DNA of 64,000 nucleotides, taken from contig NZ_BMRE01000001.1 of NCBI RefSeq assembly GCF_014648475.1, positions 310,001-374,000 on the forward strand. Direction: 5' to 3'. Numbering within the stretch: position 1 is the stretch's first letter; the number at the start of each line of letters is the position of its first letter. The stretch is from Lentzea flava. GTDB taxonomy: Bacteria > Actinomycetota > Actinomycetes > Mycobacteriales > Pseudonocardiaceae. Below, in pieces: positions 45,686-54,720 of this stretch. The translations under genes were made by a program, and so were the position numbers. The notes beneath the pieces are model-generated. The model was not told the origin of the DNA. It was given only the letters and a program-made list of their open reading frames with translations, and did no database searches.

Positions 45686-46648
45686 ATGGACCGGAACGAT
45701 CCCGAGGGCGCGATCGCGGCGGCGGCGAAGCGGTGTTCCAACTGGGGCCGCTGGGGCGCCGACGACGTCCTGGGCACCCTGAACTTCCTCACCGACGCCA
45801 AGCGCAGGGAAGGCGCGGCGCTCGTCCGCAGGGGCGCGAGTTTCTCGCTGGCCCAACGATTCGACGCGAACGGCCCGCAGCGGGGCTGGCGGCGGCGCAC
45901 CAACCCGGTGCACACCATGCTCGACACCGGTGTGGACGCCGAGCGCGGCACGCAGGGCTTCCCGCACGGCATCGGCGGCGCCGACGACGTGATCTTCATG
46001 CCGTTGCAGGCGTCGACGCAGTGGGACGGCCTCGGCCACATCTTCGACCACGGCCTCGCCTACAACGGCCGCCGCGCCGGTGACGTCGTGACCAGCGAGG
46101 GCGATCAGGTCACCGGGATCGAAACCACGGCCGGGCTGATCGCGGGCCGCGGCGTGCTGCTCGACGTCGGACGTGTGTCCGGTGTGGACGGTGAGCTGCC
46201 CGACGGCTTCGCCATCACCGCCGAGCACCTGGAAGCCGCGATCGCCGCGCACGGGCCCAGCGCACGGGTCGGCCGGGGTGACCTCGTGCTGGTCCGGACC
46301 GGACGGCTGACCAGGGCCAAGCGGGAGGGCTGGGGCGACTACGCGGGCGGCGACTCCCCCGGACTGTCGTTCACCACGCTGGACTGGTTGCACGGCACCG
46401 AGATCGCCGGGATCGCGACCGACACGTGGGGCCTCGAGGTGAGGCCGAACGAGTTCGACGGCGCCTTCCAGCCGCTGCACCAGGTGGCGATCCCGCACAT
46501 CGGCCTGTTCCTGGGCGAGATGTGGGACCTCGACGCGCTCGCCGCGGACTGCGCGGCGGACGGCGTCCACGAGTTCTGGCTGACCGCCGCCCCGCTGCCG
46601 GTGACCGGCGCGGTCGGTGCCCCGGTCGCCCCCATCGCAGTCAAGTAG
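45686..46648 (+). CDS. Cyclase-family (kynurenine formamidase-like) hydrolase
   Basis: 320 residues from ATG 45686. The metal site of the family appears as ASTQWDGLGH (about 114-123), the QxD...H variant of the HxGTHxDxxxH motif, with FDHG following. A second conserved region is GDLVLVRTGR and the end VHEFWLTAAPL. Members are Mn/Zn-dependent hydrolases of amides, lactones or isatin-like rings. As first gene of the LysR-controlled operon it may open a ring or remove an acyl group from the substrate. Confidence 0.82.
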   Translation: MDRNDPEGAIAAAAKRCSNWGRWGADDVLGTLNFLTDAKRREGAALVRRGASFSLAQRFDANGPQRGWRRRTNPVHTMLDTGVDAERGTQGFPHGIGGADDVIFMPLQASTQWDGLGHIFDHGLAYNGRRAGDVVTSEGDQVTGIETTAGLIAGRGVLLDVGRVSGVDGELPDGFAITAEHLEAAIAAHGPSARVGRGDLVLVRTGRLTRAKREGWGDYAGGDSPGLSFTTLDWLHGTEIAGIATDTWGLEVRPNEFDGAFQPLHQVAIPHIGLFLGEMWDLDALAADCAADGVHEFWLTAAPLPVTGAVGAPVAPIAVK

Positions 46649-46671
46649 ACCGCACGGACAAAGGAGTCCTC

Positions 46672-47796
46672 ATGCCCGCGGTGAACAACGTGCTCGTGAT
46701 CGGCGGTGGTCTCGCCGGAACGGCCACGGCGATCCAGCTCGCGCGCCACGGCGTGGCCGTCGATCTCATCGAGGCCAAGCCCGACGTCGCGGCCATCGGT
46801 TCCGGGATCACCTTGCAGGGCAACGCCTTGCGCGAGCTGCGCCGGCTCGGGATCTGGGACCGGGCCCGCCGGGCGGGGTACGCGTACGACAGCCTCGGTC
46901 TGCGCGCCCCGGACGGCACTCTGCTCGTGGAGTTGCCGGACGTGCGCAGCGGTGGCCCCGACCTGCCGGCGACGATGGGCATGCCCCGCCCGCTGCTGGC
47001 GCGGATTCTGCTGGACCAGGCAGCCGCGACCGGCGTGAAGACGCGTTTCGGGCTCACCGCGACCAGGCTGGAGCAGGACGGCACCGGGGTCGACGTCACC
47101 TTCACCGACGGTGCGACGACCCGCTACGACCTCGTGGTCGGCGCGGACGGCGTCCGTTCGGCGACCCGCCGGATGCTCGGCATCGCCGTGGAGCCGAGAC
47201 CCACCGGCATGGGGATCTGGCGCGTGTTCGGCCCGCGCCCGGCGAGCGTGACCCGCTCCGATCTGTACTACGGCGGTCCGTGCTACCTCGCCGGGTACAC
47301 CCCGACTGGCGAGGACTCGCTCTACGCCTACGTCGTCGAGAACGCGGCTGACCACAGTGGACTGTCGCAGGAGCAACGGCTGGCGCGGGTGTGCGAGCTC
47401 GCCTCTGCCTATCACGGACCGTGGGACGAGATCCGGTCCACGCTCACCGATCCGAGCCGGGTGAACTACACCCACTTCGAGACCCACCTGCTGCCGGCGC
47501 CGTGGCACCGCGGCCGGGTCGTGCTCATCGGCGACGCCGCCCACTCGTGCCCGCCCACCCTCGCGCAGGGCGGCGCTCAGGCACTGGAGGACGCCGGGGT
47601 GCTGGCCGAACTGCTGGTCGACGGTGACGCACTGGACGACGGCCTGTGGGACGCGTTCACCGCACGGCGCCACGACCGCGCCGCACAGGTCGTGGCGGCG
47701 TCGAACCAGCTCGCCCAGTGGCTCTTCGACCGCGAGCAGGGGGACGCGCCGGGTCTCATCCGCCGCATCACCGAGCTCGTGTCCCACCCCGCATGA
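46672..47796 (+). CDS. FAD-dependent aromatic monooxygenase (salicylate hydroxylase type)
   Basis: 374 residues from ATG 46672 (AAAGGAGTC upstream). FAD motif VIGGGLAGTATAIQLARHG at about 7-25, VGADGVRSATR at about 153-163, and VLIGDAAHSCPPTLAQGG at about 282-299. Size and text match single-component class A hydroxylases such as salicylate or 3-hydroxybenzoate 6-hydroxylase. In the pathway it would place the second hydroxyl needed for ring cleavage by the next gene product. Confidence 0.87.
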   Translation: MPAVNNVLVIGGGLAGTATAIQLARHGVAVDLIEAKPDVAAIGSGITLQGNALRELRRLGIWDRARRAGYAYDSLGLRAPDGTLLVELPDVRSGGPDLPATMGMPRPLLARILLDQAAATGVKTRFGLTATRLEQDGTGVDVTFTDGATTRYDLVVGADGVRSATRRMLGIAVEPRPTGMGIWRVFGPRPASVTRSDLYYGGPCYLAGYTPTGEDSLYAYVVENAADHSGLSQEQRLARVCELASAYHGPWDEIRSTLTDPSRVNYTHFETHLLPAPWHRGRVVLIGDAAHSCPPTLAQGGAQALEDAGVLAELLVDGDALDDGLWDAFTARRHDRAAQVVAASNQLAQWLFDREQGDAPGLIRRITELVSHPA

Positions 47797-47815
47797 TCAC
47801 CCTGGAGAAATCACC

Positions 47816-48754
47816 GTGACCGACCGCCTGATCACCCACCTGAGGCACGTCGATCTCGCCGTGCCCGACCTCGCCCGCCAGCAGGACTTCTTCACCGGTG
47901 CCTGGGGGCTCACCGCCGAGCACGGCGACACCGGCATCTCGTTCCTGGCCGCGGAAGGCTCACCGGAGCAGTACGTGGTCCGCCTGCGCCAGGCCGCCGA
48001 CAAGCGCATCGACCTGATCGCCTTCGGTGCCGCGAGCCCCGCCGACGTCGACACCCTCGCCGCCCGACTCGCCGTCTCGGGCGTCACGCTCGTCAGCGAA
48101 CCTGGAGTGCTGCAAACACCCGGCGGCGGCTACGGATTCCGGTTCTTCGACAACGAGGGCCGCACCATCGAGGTCAGCGCCGACGTCGCGATCCGCAAGC
48201 ACCGCAAGGTCGAGGAGGGCGAGTCCATCCCGGTGCGACTGTCGCATGTGGTCGTCAACTCCGCGGATCCCGAGGGCACCGTCGCGTTCTACGAGCGCCA
48301 CCTGGGCTTCCGCCTGTCCGACACGCTGATGCATCCGCGCATGGGCGAGATGATGTGGTTCCTGCGGGTGAACTCGTGGCACCACAGCATGGCCATCGCC
48401 CGCGGCCCGCACCCGTCGCTGCACCACGCGTCCTTCGAGCTGCGCGGCCTCGACGAGTACATGCGCGGCACCGGACGGCTGCTGCGGGCAGGGGTGGAGA
48501 AGATCTGGGGTCCCGGACGGCACCTGGCCGGCAACAACACCTTCAGCTACTTCCTCGACCCGCACGGCAACACCGTCGAGTACACGACCGAGCTCGAAGA
48601 GGTCGACGAGGACACCTGGCACCCGCACCTCTACGACTTCAGCCAGCCCGAGGTCTCCGACCAGTGGGGCACGGCCAACGCGATGAACGAGTTCGTCGCG
48701 CAGAAGTCGTTCAACGACCCCGACAAGGGCCTGTTCGTCGCCCCGCCCGTGTGA
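47816..48754 (+). CDS. Extradiol ring-cleavage dioxygenase (VOC superfamily)
   Basis: 312 residues from GTG 47816 (TGGAGAAA upstream). It has two VOC repeats: an N-terminal one starting THLRHVDLAVPDLARQQDFF and a catalytic one starting LSHVVVNSADPEGTVAFYER. Candidate Fe/Mn ligands are His in LSHVVV (about 143), His in PSLHHASFEL (about 205) and Glu in GNTVEYTTE (about 256), the 2-His-1-carboxylate set of catechol 2,3-dioxygenase relatives. It would cleave a dihydroxylated ring next to the diol. Confidence 0.85.
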   Translation: MTDRLITHLRHVDLAVPDLARQQDFFTGAWGLTAEHGDTGISFLAAEGSPEQYVVRLRQAADKRIDLIAFGAASPADVDTLAARLAVSGVTLVSEPGVLQTPGGGYGFRFFDNEGRTIEVSADVAIRKHRKVEEGESIPVRLSHVVVNSADPEGTVAFYERHLGFRLSDTLMHPRMGEMMWFLRVNSWHHSMAIARGPHPSLHHASFELRGLDEYMRGTGRLLRAGVEKIWGPGRHLAGNNTFSYFLDPHGNTVEYTTELEEVDEDTWHPHLYDFSQPEVSDQWGTANAMNEFVAQKSFNDPDKGLFVAPPV

Positions 48755-48763
48755 GGAATCCCG

Positions 48764-49720
48764 ATGCGTTTCGCCACCTATGAGCTGGACGGCTCGGTGC
48801 ACGCGGGCGTGGTCGCGGACAACGCCGTGCACGCCCTGCCCTCCGGCACCACCGTCCTCGACCTCGTCCGCGCCGGACTTCCGGCGGCACTGGCCGCCGG
48901 TGCCGCCGCGCTCACCGGTCCGTCCGCACCGCTGGACCGGGTCCGGCTCCTGCCACCGCTGGCACCGCCGACCGTCCGGGACTTCGTGGCGTTCGAGGAG
49001 CACGTGGAAGGCGTCGTCGCCAGCGTGTCCGGCGGTTCCGGAGTACCTGCGGAGTGGTACGAGGCGCCGACGTTCTACTTCACCAACCCCTACGCACTGA
49101 TCGGCGCCCACGACGACGTTCCGATGCCTCCGGGCTCGCGACTGCTCGACTTCGAGCTCGAGGTGGCGGCGGTCGTCGGCCGCGACGGATCCTCGCTGAC
49201 ACCCGCACAGGCCCGTGACGCGATCTTCGGCTACACCGTGTTCAACGACTGGTCGGCCAGGGACCTGCAACGCCGCGAGATGAAGGTCGGCCTCGGCCCG
49301 GCCAAGGGCAAGGACTCCGCCACCACGCTCGGACCGTGGCTCGTGACGGCCGACGAACTCGCGCCGTTCCACGACGAGGACGGGTTTCTCGCGCTGGACA
49401 TGCGGGTCTCGGTCAACGGCGCCGAGATCGGTCACGACCTGCTGTCGAACATGGGATGGCCCTTCGCGGACCTGGTCTCCTACGCCTCCCGCGGCACGTG
49501 GGTCCGCGCCGGCGACGTGCTCGGGTCCGGTACCTGCGGCAACGGCGGCTGTCTCGCCGAACTGTGGGGCAGGCGCGGTGAGCAGGACCCGCCGGCGCTG
49601 CGGCCGGGTGACGTCGTCGAGATGACCGTCGAGGGCATCGGGACCATCCGCAACCGGGTCGTCGCGGGGATCGACCTGCCGCCGGTCCGCGCCGCCCGTT
49701 CCCGGACGCGTGCCCGGTGA
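48764..49720 (+). CDS. Fumarylacetoacetate hydrolase-family protein
   Basis: 318 residues from ATG 48764. The FAH metal site is visible as LLDFELEVAAVVG (about 126-138) with the family E-x-E, followed by IFGYTVFNDWSARDLQRRE, KGKDSATTLGPWLVT and GTCGNGGCLAEL. Family members cleave C-C bonds in diketo acids or hydrate and decarboxylate meta-cleavage products. It follows the dioxygenase by nine bases and couples to the SDR gene by GTGA, consistent with acting on the ring-cleavage product. Confidence 0.88.
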   Translation: MRFATYELDGSVHAGVVADNAVHALPSGTTVLDLVRAGLPAALAAGAAALTGPSAPLDRVRLLPPLAPPTVRDFVAFEEHVEGVVASVSGGSGVPAEWYEAPTFYFTNPYALIGAHDDVPMPPGSRLLDFELEVAAVVGRDGSSLTPAQARDAIFGYTVFNDWSARDLQRREMKVGLGPAKGKDSATTLGPWLVTADELAPFHDEDGFLALDMRVSVNGAEIGHDLLSNMGWPFADLVSYASRGTWVRAGDVLGSGTCGNGGCLAELWGRRGEQDPPALRPGDVVEMTVEGIGTIRNRVVAGIDLPPVRAARSRTRAR

Positions 49721-50463
49721 CGGGCCGGGTGGCCGGGAAGGTCGTGCTCGTCACCGGGGCAGGTCGTGGAATCGGTGCGGCGGTGGCACGTCTGCTCGTC
49801 GAGGAGGGCGCCGAGGTGATCGGCGTCGACCTCGGCACCTCCGACGAAGAGTCCGATGTGGACTTTCACCGGCTCGACGTCACCGAGCAGGACGGCTGGT
49901 CCGGCTTGGCCGCCCACGTCGCCCGGCGGTACGGGCGGATCGATGGCCTGGTCACCAGTGCGGGCATCACCCTGCGGCCGCGGCTGGGCGACCTCGACCC
50001 GGCGGACCTCGCCCGCGTCCACGCGATCAACGTCGGCGGCGTGCTGCTGGCCGTCCAGTCCGTGCTGCCGTTGATGAGCGCCGGCGGCTCGATCGTCACC
50101 CTCGGCTCGGCGGCGGCGCTGACCGGGCACTACCCGCTCGCCTACACCACCAGCAAGTGGGCCGTGCGAGGACTGACGAAGAGCGCCTGCCTGGAGCTCG
50201 GTGCTCGCGGTATCCGCGTGAACGCCGTGCATCCCGGCTACATCGAGACACCCATGACCGCGTCGGCGTCCCCGGCGTTCCGCGACGCGAACATCGCCGA
50301 AACACCGCTCGGCCGCACCGGATCCGCCGACGAGGTCGCGCCGCTGGTGGTGTTCCTGATCAGCGACGACGCCTCCTTCATCACCGGCGCGGAGATCCCC
50401 GTCGACGGCGGTCTGACCGCCCACGGCGGTGTGAAGTCGATCAGTGACGCCCTCCGCCCCTGA
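49717..50463 (+). CDS. SDR-family oxidoreductase
   Basis: 248 residues from GTG 49717. NAD(P) motif VTGAGRGIGAAVA at about 13-25, acidic VDLGTSD after strand 2 (NAD preference likely), SAGI, catalytic Ser in TLGSAAAL, Y-x3-K in YTTSKWAVRG and the end IPVDGGLTAHGG. It would oxidise or reduce a hydroxyl/keto group in the pathway. GTGA overlap with the FAH gene and 21 bp to the next hydrolase. Confidence 0.9.
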   Translation: MTGRVAGKVVLVTGAGRGIGAAVARLLVEEGAEVIGVDLGTSDEESDVDFHRLDVTEQDGWSGLAAHVARRYGRIDGLVTSAGITLRPRLGDLDPADLARVHAINVGGVLLAVQSVLPLMSAGGSIVTLGSAAALTGHYPLAYTTSKWAVRGLTKSACLELGARGIRVNAVHPGYIETPMTASASPAFRDANIAETPLGRTGSADEVAPLVVFLISDDASFITGAEIPVDGGLTAHGGVKSISDALRP

Positions 50464-50484
50464 ACCCGCACGAAAGGATCGACC

Positions 50485-51648
50485 GTGTTCGAGTACTTCC
50501 CCGGCAACTACGTGTGGAACCTGAGCGTCGTGGCCACGCTCAACAGCGGCGGCCTGATCGACGAGGTGGATCGCGCCTGCCGGCCGATTCGCGAGGCCGC
50601 CGGGCGCGGTGAGGACGCGGGCACCGCCGAGTTCCTCCAGGCGTGGACCCAGCTCGCCGACACCCTCGTCGGCCAGGCGGAGGCAGCCGAGAAAGCAGGC
50701 CGGACCCGCAACGCCGGCCGCCTCTACGCACGGGCGACGAACTACCTGGTGCAGGCCGAACGCATGCAGAGCGCCTCCTCCCCCGACCGCATCGCCACCT
50801 ACGAGCGATGCCTCGACCTCATGCAGAAGTCCTTCGCCCTGGCGGATCCCCGCACCAGCCGGGTCTCCGTTCCCTACGGGGACACGACATTGCCCGCGTA
50901 CTTCACCAAAGCACCCGCGGCCGACCACGCCCCGGCGCCGGTGATGATCATGTGGAACGGCCTGGACAGCACGAAGGAGCACATCTACCTGTCCGGGATC
51001 TCCGACGAGTTCGCCGCGCGCGGCATCTCGACGCTCATGGTCGACACCCCCGGCTCCGGCGAAGCGCTGCGCCTGGGCGGCCTGACGTCACGGATCGAGA
51101 CGGAGAAGTGGGCCGCCGCGTGCGTCGACCACCTGGAGACCCGCGACGACGTCGACCCGCGGCGCATCGGCCTAGCCGGGTGGTCGCTCGGCGGGTACTA
51201 CGCCCCACGAGCGGCCGCGTTCGAGAAGCGCCTGGCGCTCGTCGTGGCCTGGGGCGCCAACCACGACTGGGGCGCGGTGCAGCGCCGCCGCGTCGAACGC
51301 GAGGGCGAGCGCCCGGTCCCCCACTACTGGGAGCACGTCCTGTGGGTGTGGGGTTTCGACGACCTCGACTCCTTCCTCACCTACGCCGACGACGTGCGCC
51401 TCGACGGAGTCGTGGAGAAGATCACCGTGCCGTTCCTGATCTGCCACGGCGAGAACGACCGGCAGATCCCTCTCGCCTACGCGCACCGCTCCTACGACCA
51501 GGCGGTCAACAGCCCCAAGCGCGAGCTGCGGATCTTCACCGCCGCCGAGGGCGGCGCGGAGCACATCGGACTGGACCACCTGCCTCACGTCCGGGACTTC
51601 GTCGCCGACTGGGTCGAGGAGACCTTCGCGAGTTCGCCTTCGGCCTGA
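50485..51648 (+). CDS. Alpha/beta hydrolase of the DHPON-hydrolase/FrsA-like type
   Basis: 387 residues from GTG 50485 (GAAAGGATC upstream). The N-terminal 130 residues are a helical cap (RACRPIREAAGRGEDAGTAE), followed by a hydrolase core: VMIMWNGLDSTKE, nucleophile elbow AGWSLGGYY with S234, Asp in CHGENDRQIP (about 323) and His in GGAEHIGLDH (about 355). This architecture matches 2,6-dihydroxypseudooxynicotine hydrolase, a C-C hydrolase acting on 1,3-diketone-like substrates. Last gene of the operon; its end overlaps the convergent MFS gene by 64 bp. Confidence 0.82.
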   Translation: MFEYFPGNYVWNLSVVATLNSGGLIDEVDRACRPIREAAGRGEDAGTAEFLQAWTQLADTLVGQAEAAEKAGRTRNAGRLYARATNYLVQAERMQSASSPDRIATYERCLDLMQKSFALADPRTSRVSVPYGDTTLPAYFTKAPAADHAPAPVMIMWNGLDSTKEHIYLSGISDEFAARGISTLMVDTPGSGEALRLGGLTSRIETEKWAAACVDHLETRDDVDPRRIGLAGWSLGGYYAPRAAAFEKRLALVVAWGANHDWGAVQRRRVEREGERPVPHYWEHVLWVWGFDDLDSFLTYADDVRLDGVVEKITVPFLICHGENDRQIPLAYAHRSYDQAVNSPKRELRIFTAAEGGAEHIGLDHLPHVRDFVADWVEETFASSPSA

Positions 51649-52901
51649 GGGGCGTCGATCGGGTGACGCATGGTCCGCATCGGTGAGAAGTAGATCGGCA
51701 ACCACACCAGGGCCAGGCCGACGGCGCCGGCCCAGAGTGCTGCCCGAGGACTCGCCAGTTCGCCGAGCAGCCCGGCCAACGCGGCGCCGACCGACAGCGC
51801 GCCGGTGAGCAGGAACCGGAACGTGGCGTTCATCCGGCCGAGGAGGTGTGGCGGGGTTGCCGCCTGCCGGAAGCTGACCTTGATGACGTTGTCGATGCCC
51901 ACCTTGACCGTGGTGATGAACCACGACATCGCGGCGAGCCACAGAAGTGCGCCGTGGCCGACGAACGGCAGGAGGAAGCCGACGGGCGCTACGCAGAGAC
52001 CGGCCAGCCACAGCGTGGCGCCGTGGCCGAGCCGGGCGGCTGTGCGCTGAGCGGACAGCGACCCGACCAGTGCACCGGCACCGCCGACCGCGAGGAAGAG
52101 CCCGAGTGCCGTGGCGGACAGCCCGAGTTCGCCCACGAACACCACCGGGAGCATCGTGGTGATCATGACGATCGAGATGTTGGTGCACGCCCCGGCCACG
52201 AGAAAGGCGCGCAGCACCGGGTTGCCGAACACGAACCGGATCCCGTCCGCGATCTCGCGCCGGATCCCGGCTTCGCCGTCGCGTCGTGCCGGCGGTCCGG
52301 CGACCCGGACGAAGGCGAGGCAGGCGGCGGACCCGAGGTAGCTCACCGCGTCCACCAGGACGGCCAGCGGTCCGCCGAACAGCCCGACGGCGTAGCCGCC
52401 GATGCTCCTGCCGCCGATGTCGTTGACCGCCGCCATGCCGGCCAGGCTGGAATTCGCGCTCATCAGGGCCGGTCGGCCGACCACGTGCGGCAGGAAGCTC
52501 ATCGTCGCGACGTCGAAGAACACGGTGGCCATACCCGACGCGACCGTGACCACGTACAGCTGCGGGAGTGTCAGCACGCCCAGCCACCAGCTGATCGGCA
52601 GGGACAGCAGCAGGACGGCGCGAACGAGATCGGCGCTGATCATCAACCCGCGGTGGGGCAGCCGGTCGACCCACGCACCCGCCGGCAGCCCGACGAGCAG
52701 GAAGGACACGGTGCTCAGCACACCGAGCAGACCCACCTCGCCGGGCGAGGCCCCGAGCACGGCGACGGCGGTGAGCGGCACGGCGAGCTGACCGACCGAG
52801 GTGCCGAACCTGCTGACCGCGGCGGCACCGAAGAGCAGCAGGAAGGCGCGGTTGCCGCGCAACCCGCCCGGGGACGGCCTGGTGAGGCGCTGGATCGTCA
52901 T
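51585..52901 (-). CDS. MFS transporter (MFS_3/enterobactin-exporter type)
   Basis: 438 residues from ATG 52901 (MTIQRLTRPSPGG); another ATG four codons earlier is possible. Twelve helices: FLLLFGAAAVSRFGTSVGQL, loop GAWVDRLPHRGLM, and a second half beginning FLVAGACTNISIVMITTMLP. It resembles actinomycete MFS exporters regulated by ArsR-type proteins. Divergent from the winged-helix regulator at 52979 with a shared operator. Its last 20 codons lie antisense within the hydrolase gene. Confidence 0.85.
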   Translation of the reverse strand: MTIQRLTRPSPGGLRGNRAFLLLFGAAAVSRFGTSVGQLAVPLTAVAVLGASPGEVGLLGVLSTVSFLLVGLPAGAWVDRLPHRGLMISADLVRAVLLLSLPISWWLGVLTLPQLYVVTVASGMATVFFDVATMSFLPHVVGRPALMSANSSLAGMAAVNDIGGRSIGGYAVGLFGGPLAVLVDAVSYLGSAACLAFVRVAGPPARRDGEAGIRREIADGIRFVFGNPVLRAFLVAGACTNISIVMITTMLPVVFVGELGLSATALGLFLAVGGAGALVGSLSAQRTAARLGHGATLWLAGLCVAPVGFLLPFVGHGALLWLAAMSWFITTVKVGIDNVIKVSFRQAATPPHLLGRMNATFRFLLTGALSVGAALAGLLGELASPRAALWAGAVGLALVWLPIYFSPMRTMRHPIDAPQAEGELAKVSSTQSATKSRT

Positions 52902-52941
52902 GCCGCAGACCATGCCGACCCGGCACCGCGGACTTCGAGTA

Positions 52942-52959
52942 ATTTAGCGACAGCTAAAT
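52942..52959. promoter_or_regulatory. Operator ATTTAGC-GACA-GCTAAAT
   Basis: A perfect 18-bp inverted repeat and A+T-rich island in the 77-bp gap between the divergent MFS and ArsR-type genes; it is the likely binding site of the latter. Confidence 0.7.
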
Positions 52960-52978
52960 CGAGTCCGGGGGCTTGCGC

Positions 52979-53962
52979 ATGATCGAGCTGGAGCTCACCG
53001 CCAAGGACCTGGCACACACCAGGTTCGCGTTCTCACCGTTGTGGGAGGTCGTGGCGAGCGTCTGGGTGCTCAACGGTGGCGGAGCACAAGACCTGCACCG
53101 GCCGTGGCGGGCCGGCGCCCTGGCCGCACTGGACTCGGCACGGCTCGACTGGCGGCTGCTCTCGGACCTGGTGCCGGTGCCGACCACGGTGATCCCGGGC
53201 TTCGTCTGCCCGCCACCGACCACCCCCGTGCCCGACCTGAGCGTGGAACTCGCGGCCGTGCGCGCCACCCCGCCCGAACGGGTGCGCGCCGACCTCGACG
53301 CCATGCCCCGGCCGGCCACCGGCCGCGTGACCGAACTGCACCGCGACCCACGAGCCGGTCTCGACCGGCTCGCCGAGATCATCGAGGCGTACTGGGACCT
53401 GGCGCTCGCGCCGTACTGGCCACGTGTCCTGCGTCTGCTCGAAGGTGACGTCCTCTACCGCGCGCGACGTCTGACCGAGGGCGGCACGAACCGGCTCTTC
53501 GCCGACCTGGACCCCAATGTGAGCTGGGACGCCCCGGCACTGCGACTCGCGCATCGCAGCGTCTCCGGCCGTCGATCACTCGGCGGGCGTGGCCTTCTGC
53601 TGGTGCCGTCGGTGTTCGTCTGGCCACGGATCTTCTCGGTGACAACGCCGCACCAGCAGCCCACCCTGCGCTACCCACCACGCGGCATCGCCACCCTGTG
53701 GGAGCAGCGCAAGACCAGCGTGCCCTCAGCACTCGGCGCCGTGATGGGACGGTCCCGGGCCCTCCTCCTGGCCGAACTGGCCTCTCCCGCCACGACCACC
53801 GACCTCGCCCACCGCACCGGCCTCACGCCGGGAGCCGTCTCCCAGCACCTGACCGCGATGCGCGCGGCCGGCCTCGTGGACGCCCACCGAACCGGCCGCT
53901 TCGTGCTCTACGCCAGAACCACGGTCGCCGAGTCCCTGCTCCACGCCGCAGCGAACCGCTGA
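52979..53962 (+). CDS. ArsR-type winged-helix regulator with DUF5937-like N-terminus
   Basis: 327 residues from ATG 52979; the TTG two codons upstream is less likely. The first 230 residues (AKDLAHTRFAFSPLWEVVAS and LLVPSVFVWPRIF) match the domain found ahead of a C-terminal winged helix in many actinomycete regulators. The HTH lies at residues about 260-310 (LARHRTGL-like LAHRTGLTPGAVSQHLTAMR, then VLYART). It probably represses the divergent MFS gene through the palindrome six base steps before its own -10 region. The ligand is unknown. Confidence 0.85.
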   Translation: MIELELTAKDLAHTRFAFSPLWEVVASVWVLNGGGAQDLHRPWRAGALAALDSARLDWRLLSDLVPVPTTVIPGFVCPPPTTPVPDLSVELAAVRATPPERVRADLDAMPRPATGRVTELHRDPRAGLDRLAEIIEAYWDLALAPYWPRVLRLLEGDVLYRARRLTEGGTNRLFADLDPNVSWDAPALRLAHRSVSGRRSLGGRGLLLVPSVFVWPRIFSVTTPHQQPTLRYPPRGIATLWEQRKTSVPSALGAVMGRSRALLLAELASPATTTDLAHRTGLTPGAVSQHLTAMRAAGLVDAHRTGRFVLYARTTVAESLLHAAANR

Positions 53963-54035
53963 CCGGCCGGTGTTGGTGCAGGGAATCCACTCGAACGTCC
54001 AGTGCCGATCACCACCGCTGCCATAAGCTCGGAAA

Positions 54036-54701
54036 ATGACGGAAGTTGTCGAACTTCGGCAGTACACGCTGCACCCCGGCCAGCGGGACGTGCTCATCGA
54101 ACTCTTCGACCGCGAGTTCGTGGAGAGCCAGGAGGCCGAGGGCATGCGGATCCTCGGACAGTTCCGCGACCTCGACGAGCCGGACCACTTCGTGTGGATG
54201 CGCAGTTTTCGCGACATGCCGACGCGGGCCGAGGCGCTCACCGCCTTCTACACCGGGCCCGCGTGGAAGGCGAACAGCGCCGCCGCCAACGCCACCATGA
54301 TCGCCGTGGACAACGTGTTGCTGCTGCGCCCGACCGGGCCCGGTGCCGCGTTCCACCTCGACGAGGCCGTGCGGGACACGCCCGCCGGCTCGTTGGTAGT
54401 GGCCACGATCAGCCACCTGCCCGAGCCCCCGGACGAAGACCGGCTGAGGTTCTTCGACAGCACGGTGCTGCCGCTGGTGGAGAAGGCCGGTGGCACGCCC
54501 CTCGCGCTGCTGCAGACGGAGTACGCCGAGAACAACTTCCCCCAGCTGCCGGTGCGCACGGGCGAGCACGTCGTGCTCTACCTCGCTTCCTTCCCCGGCG
54601 AGCAGGAACTCTCCCGGCACGTGGAGCTGACCCAGGACGTGCTGCCCGGCACCGTTGAACGGCTGCGGCTGTCGCCGACCGACCGCTCGATGCTGCGGTG
54701 A
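54036..54701 (+). CDS. NIPSNAP-family protein
   Basis: 221 residues from ATG 54036. The chain opens VVELRQYTLHPGQRDVLIEL, the hallmark of NIPSNAP/dimeric alpha-beta barrel proteins, and continues FVWMRSFRDMPTRAEALTAF. A second barrel half follows (FFDSTVLPLVEKAGGTPLA). Function is unknown in bacteria; some members bind metabolites. It stands alone between the ArsR-type gene and a convergent SDR gene. GGTGATCACC at 54705-54714 lies just after the stop. Confidence 0.82.
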   Translation: MTEVVELRQYTLHPGQRDVLIELFDREFVESQEAEGMRILGQFRDLDEPDHFVWMRSFRDMPTRAEALTAFYTGPAWKANSAAANATMIAVDNVLLLRPTGPGAAFHLDEAVRDTPAGSLVVATISHLPEPPDEDRLRFFDSTVLPLVEKAGGTPLALLQTEYAENNFPQLPVRTGEHVVLYLASFPGEQELSRHVELTQDVLPGTVERLRLSPTDRSMLR

Positions 54702-54720
54702 AGTGGTGATCACCTAGCCC

